Assembly: GCA_964405375.1 (NCBI GenBank)
Contig: CAYONQ010000011.1
Location: 1-43,957 of the forward strand
Direction: 5' to 3'
Source: CAYONQ01 sp964405375
Lineage (GTDB): Bacteria > Planctomycetota > Phycisphaerae > Sedimentisphaerales > Anaerobacaceae
DNA length: 43,957 bases
Part shown: piece after piece, positions 41,439 to 43,957 of the stretch
Position numbering within the stretch: position 1 is the stretch's first letter
How the letters are laid out: each line of letters begins with the position of its first letter
Notes under the pieces: model-generated
Databases searched by the model: none
Seen by the model: only the letters and a program-made list of their open reading frames with translations
What the model was told of the DNA's origin: nothing
Program-made: the position numbers and the translations under genes

Positions 41439-43262
41439 ATGTATACCGTAACATTTTATTCGTTTAAGGGAGGTGTCGGCAGGACGCTGGCACTTGCCAA
41501 TGTCGGGCTGGAATTAGCAAGAACGGGCCGGAGGGTTTTACTTGCTGACTTTGACCTTGAATCACCAGGTATTGATACATTTGAAATTCTTCGACCAAGA
41601 GAGCCAAATTCGGGTTTAGTTGAGTATGTTTCTAAGTTCATGGGAACACGAATTGCTCCTGATGTGAAAGATTTCATTTATGAAGCTTTAGGGATTGGAC
41701 AAAAAGGGGGGCGTCTATGGGTTATGCCGGCAGGCAGAGGTGATGAAGAATACGCTCAAAAACTGAGTAGCATCAGTTGGCAGAGATTATACGATGAACT
41801 TGACGGTTTTCTAATGTTTGAAGATTTAAAGGCTCAGTGGAGGACATCTTTTGAACCAGATTACGTTTTAATTGATTCAAGAACAGGCCATACAGACACA
41901 GAAGGAATCTGTACGAGACAGTTGCCTGAGGCTGTTGTCGTTTTATTCTTTCCGAATGAACAGAATCTTGCTGGCCTAAAAGCTACGGTGTCTTCTATTC
42001 GATCCGAGGATGAGCGCAGAAAAGACAATCCTATTACATTGCATTATGTTATGTCTAATGTACCTGATTTAGATGATGAACAAGAAATTCTCTCGGGTTT
42101 GCAACGACGCTTCCGTGAGGAGCTTGGGTATGAGGAACTGACGTCTGTCATTCATCGATACGATAGTCTGTCTCTACTTAAGCAGTCCTTATTCGTTCGG
42201 GAGCGCCCTAAAAGCCGTTTGTCGAAAGAATACTTGGCATTACTGAATCGAATTACGGACGAGAACATTCAAGATCGAGAGGCCGTAATACGAAGTCTAA
42301 CTAGAAGAAGATCTTATAGAATGCGCGCGCGGCTTACAAGAGAGTCTCAACAGGAACGTTTTGATGATATCTTAAAGTACCACTCGCACGATGGACAAGT
42401 CCTGTACGTCTTGGCCATGGACTTAAAGCGAAGAGGCCGCTTAGAAGAGTCGAAAATGCTACTTGGAAGGTCCATAGAGTTAGGGCATCGTTCGGCGGAA
42501 GCTCTTTTGGCACAAGCCGAGGTAAGATTTCAGGATAAAGATTTATCTTCTGTGTTAAGTGATGTGTTCGAAGCGTTTCAGTCTGAAGATTTGGATGAAG
42601 ATGAACTTTCTCGCGGAATCGAAATTCTCCGACGAGCTGCACCGGAGAAGCTACTTGAGATTAGCAAAATGCCCGCATTTCGGTCACTGAGTTCTTATTC
42701 GCAGATTGCCTACGACCTGATGTGGTGCAAAGAAGGATTACAGGCCGCGATCGATTTATTTTCACGATATCGCAAGGACTCAAGTTTAAGAGTGGATACC
42801 TCTGAGTCAGTTCGAGTTTTACTTTCACTTTCTCTAATTGGTCTCTCTCGCTTTGAAGAGGCCCTCGGACTTTTTGGCAGTGTTCGACCTGCGCCACAGG
42901 ATTTAGGTACGAGTGACTCTTTCAATTATGGGATGGCAGAATGGGGTAAAACTGGCGCGCCGCCTAAGGACATGTTCGGGCGGGTTGTCGAACTCGACTC
43001 TAAGGGCACAGGAAGGCACAGTGCCAATTACCACCAGTGTCTTGCCATATCACTTTGGGTTATTGGTAGAAATCAAGATGCTCTTAAGCGACTAGAGAAA
43101 GCTAAAGAAGAAATTAGTGAAAGACCGACGCCTGATTTTAGTTGCTGGCGATATATGAAAGTGGCACCACCAGATTTCCGAGAAGATTGCCAATCAATTC
43201 AAAAGTTGATTGAAGGGACAAACCTTTATCCTTTGTTCTTCCCAAAATCGCACCGTGAGTGA
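41439..43262 (+). CDS. KGGVGR-type P-loop ATPase with C-terminal helical repeats
   Basis: This 607-residue protein begins with a ParA/MinD-type ATPase domain (1-~290). The deviant Walker A reads KGGVGRT at residues 10-16, with Arg where MinD/ParA have the catalytic Lys; the signature first Lys is kept. A' is LLADFDLESPG (34-44), and Walker B is YVLIDSRTGHTD (about 142-153). The C-terminal half (about 320-600) has helical pairs (AMDLKRRGRLEESKMLLGRSIELG and HQCLAISLWVIGRNQDALKRLEKA), TPR-like. Such KGGVGR ATPases are known in bacterial defence and conflict clusters, where partners vary. The ATG at 41439 is chosen because an in-frame upstream start would overlap the HTH gene; GAGGG lies about 10 bases before it. 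Function inferred. Confidence 0.85.
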   Translation: MYTVTFYSFKGGVGRTLALANVGLELARTGRRVLLADFDLESPGIDTFEILRPREPNSGLVEYVSKFMGTRIAPDVKDFIYEALGIGQKGGRLWVMPAGRGDEEYAQKLSSISWQRLYDELDGFLMFEDLKAQWRTSFEPDYVLIDSRTGHTDTEGICTRQLPEAVVVLFFPNEQNLAGLKATVSSIRSEDERRKDNPITLHYVMSNVPDLDDEQEILSGLQRRFREELGYEELTSVIHRYDSLSLLKQSLFVRERPKSRLSKEYLALLNRITDENIQDREAVIRSLTRRRSYRMRARLTRESQQERFDDILKYHSHDGQVLYVLAMDLKRRGRLEESKMLLGRSIELGHRSAEALLAQAEVRFQDKDLSSVLSDVFEAFQSEDLDEDELSRGIEILRRAAPEKLLEISKMPAFRSLSSYSQIAYDLMWCKEGLQAAIDLFSRYRKDSSLRVDTSESVRVLLSLSLIGLSRFEEALGLFGSVRPAPQDLGTSDSFNYGMAEWGKTGAPPKDMFGRVVELDSKGTGRHSANYHQCLAISLWVIGRNQDALKRLEKAKEEISERPTPDFSCWRYMKVAPPDFREDCQSIQKLIEGTNLYPLFFPKSHRE

Positions 43263-43890
43263 TATAATCAGCGGCGATCCGAAAGTGCAACCCCCAGTGG
43301 AACCCCAAGAGATAGGGGCAGGCGTGGGGCTAAATACGCCGCTGGCAAGGCCAGCGGTATGGGGGAAAGGGAAAAGGCAAAAGTAAAAAGGTAAAAGGGA
43401 AAAAGAGTGGGATTGTGGGGTTGGGTTCGCCACGGGCGGATCTTTGACTTCGAGAGTGTGTGGTGTTAGTTTTACTGGCCGAAACTATCAGTTGAATTAA
43501 GACAGGCAAGTGTTAAAATGGTGCGGCGTAGAGAAAATCAAAACTTAAAGTGCAAAATGCAAAATTGTGGTATTGCTTTGCAATGGGATTTTAATAGATT
43601 CCTCGACTGCGCTCGGAATGACCAAAGGGTTGCGGGTTGCAGTTGAATAGGCAATTGTTAAAATGGTGCGGCGAGGCCGAAGTTTTTAATTTTGAGTTTT
43701 TAGTTTTGAGTTGGGTGGAATTTTCAGGTGGGGTCGGGGCTTTTAGCTTTTCATTGTCGGATTTTGTGGTTAAAATGGTGCGGTATATTCGTCGCTTGTC
43801 GCTCGTGGCTCGGGGGATGAAGTGGAAAGATGAGTGAAAAGAATAAAACGCAGCTAATAAAGTAGAGATTATTGAACGGAGAAAAGAAAA
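43263..43890. repeat. Repeat-rich spacer with three TTAAAATGGTGCGG copies
   Basis: TTAAAATGGTGCGG occurs near 43512, 43657 and 43769, twice followed by CG and preceded by GCAAGTG or GCAATTG. A perfect stem CCGCTGGC/GCCAGCGG (about 43340-43358) lies early in the spacer and could end the ATPase transcript. AAAGTGCAAAATGCAAAATTG (in parts, near 43547-43567) recalls the AT-rich half of the ilv-region repeat on the other strand, and GATTCCTCGACTGCGCTCGG resembles the widespread CTGAG/GAAGAATC repeat. No gene is visible. Confidence 0.7.
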
Positions 43891-43957
43891 ATGAATATCG
43901 AGGCGTTTTTATTATGTGATTGTGCAACGGAAAGCGGCGGGAAGCTGAATGTTTTGG
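43891..43957 (+). CDS. Start of a small conserved protein, cut by the window edge
   Basis: Only the first 22 codons are present (MNIEAFLLCDCATESGGKLN). GGAG lies before the ATG. The start resembles a small planctomycete family of uncharacterised proteins (EAFLLCD-A-T-x-GKLN) that I know as a DUF6941-type opening. Function unknown. Confidence 0.6.
   Translation, partial: MNIEAFLLCDCATESGGKLNVL

Overview
This 44-kb window looks like chromosomal DNA of a planctomycete, probably class Phycisphaerae. The reasons are two secreted proteins ending in short EF-hand/dockerin-like repeats of the D-x-N-x-D-x-x-V-D-F-x-D-F-x-x-L-x-x-x-W type (5499-6191 and 35705-37150), a GLUG-repeat protein, bacterial housekeeping genes in short scattered operons, a class A RNase P RNA, and gene-poor spacers with mosaic stem-loop repeats. 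The assignment comes from family resemblance only; there is no rRNA here to confirm it.

Layout. (1) 1-2042: the 3' part of an AT-rich coiled-coil ABC-type ATPase cut by the window edge. (2) 2043-6612: accessory DNA with a 21-bp tandem repeat, an Fn3-like protein, a secreted C39-like protease with a Cys-rich tail, and a dockerin-type protein. (3) 6613-15793: a WYL regulator, polyprenyl synthase, miaA, a nucleotide-metabolism block (stand-alone ATP-cone protein, nrdR with a likely pair of NrdR boxes, an unassigned structured RNA with its own promoter and terminator, a thymidylate-synthase family gene), then ribE and the overlapping pdxA-rsmA. (4) 15883-16584: a HigBA-type toxin-antitoxin pair. 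(5) 16741-22704: a minus-strand run of SpoIVB/S55-domain protein, beta-propeller protein, fumarase alpha subunit and an unrecognised protein. (6) 22895-34227: a membrane-anchored TPR protein, an rluD-type gene, the KtrAB potassium system, recG, pcm, lipoproteins, nadB and rnpB. (7) 34243-39844: the branched-chain amino acid genes ilvB, ilvN and ilvC, interrupted by a secreted GLUG/dockerin gene and by copies of an intergenic repeat. (8) 39998-43262: an AT-richer accessory block with a promoter, palindromic operators and a tight three-gene operon (small toxin-like protein, MqsA-like zinc-finger/HTH protein, KGGVGR-type P-loop ATPase with helical repeats). (9) The right edge holds a repeat-rich spacer and the start of a small gene.

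The best candidate for an undescribed system is the three-gene operon at 40434-43262. It combines toxin-antitoxin-like genes and a self-regulated promoter with a ParA/MinD-like ATPase whose P-loop lysine is replaced by arginine, an architecture that suits a defence or conflict module. Next in interest are the structured RNA at 11183-11434, the paired NrdR boxes, and the 21-bp heptad-coding repeat in front of the Fn3-like gene.
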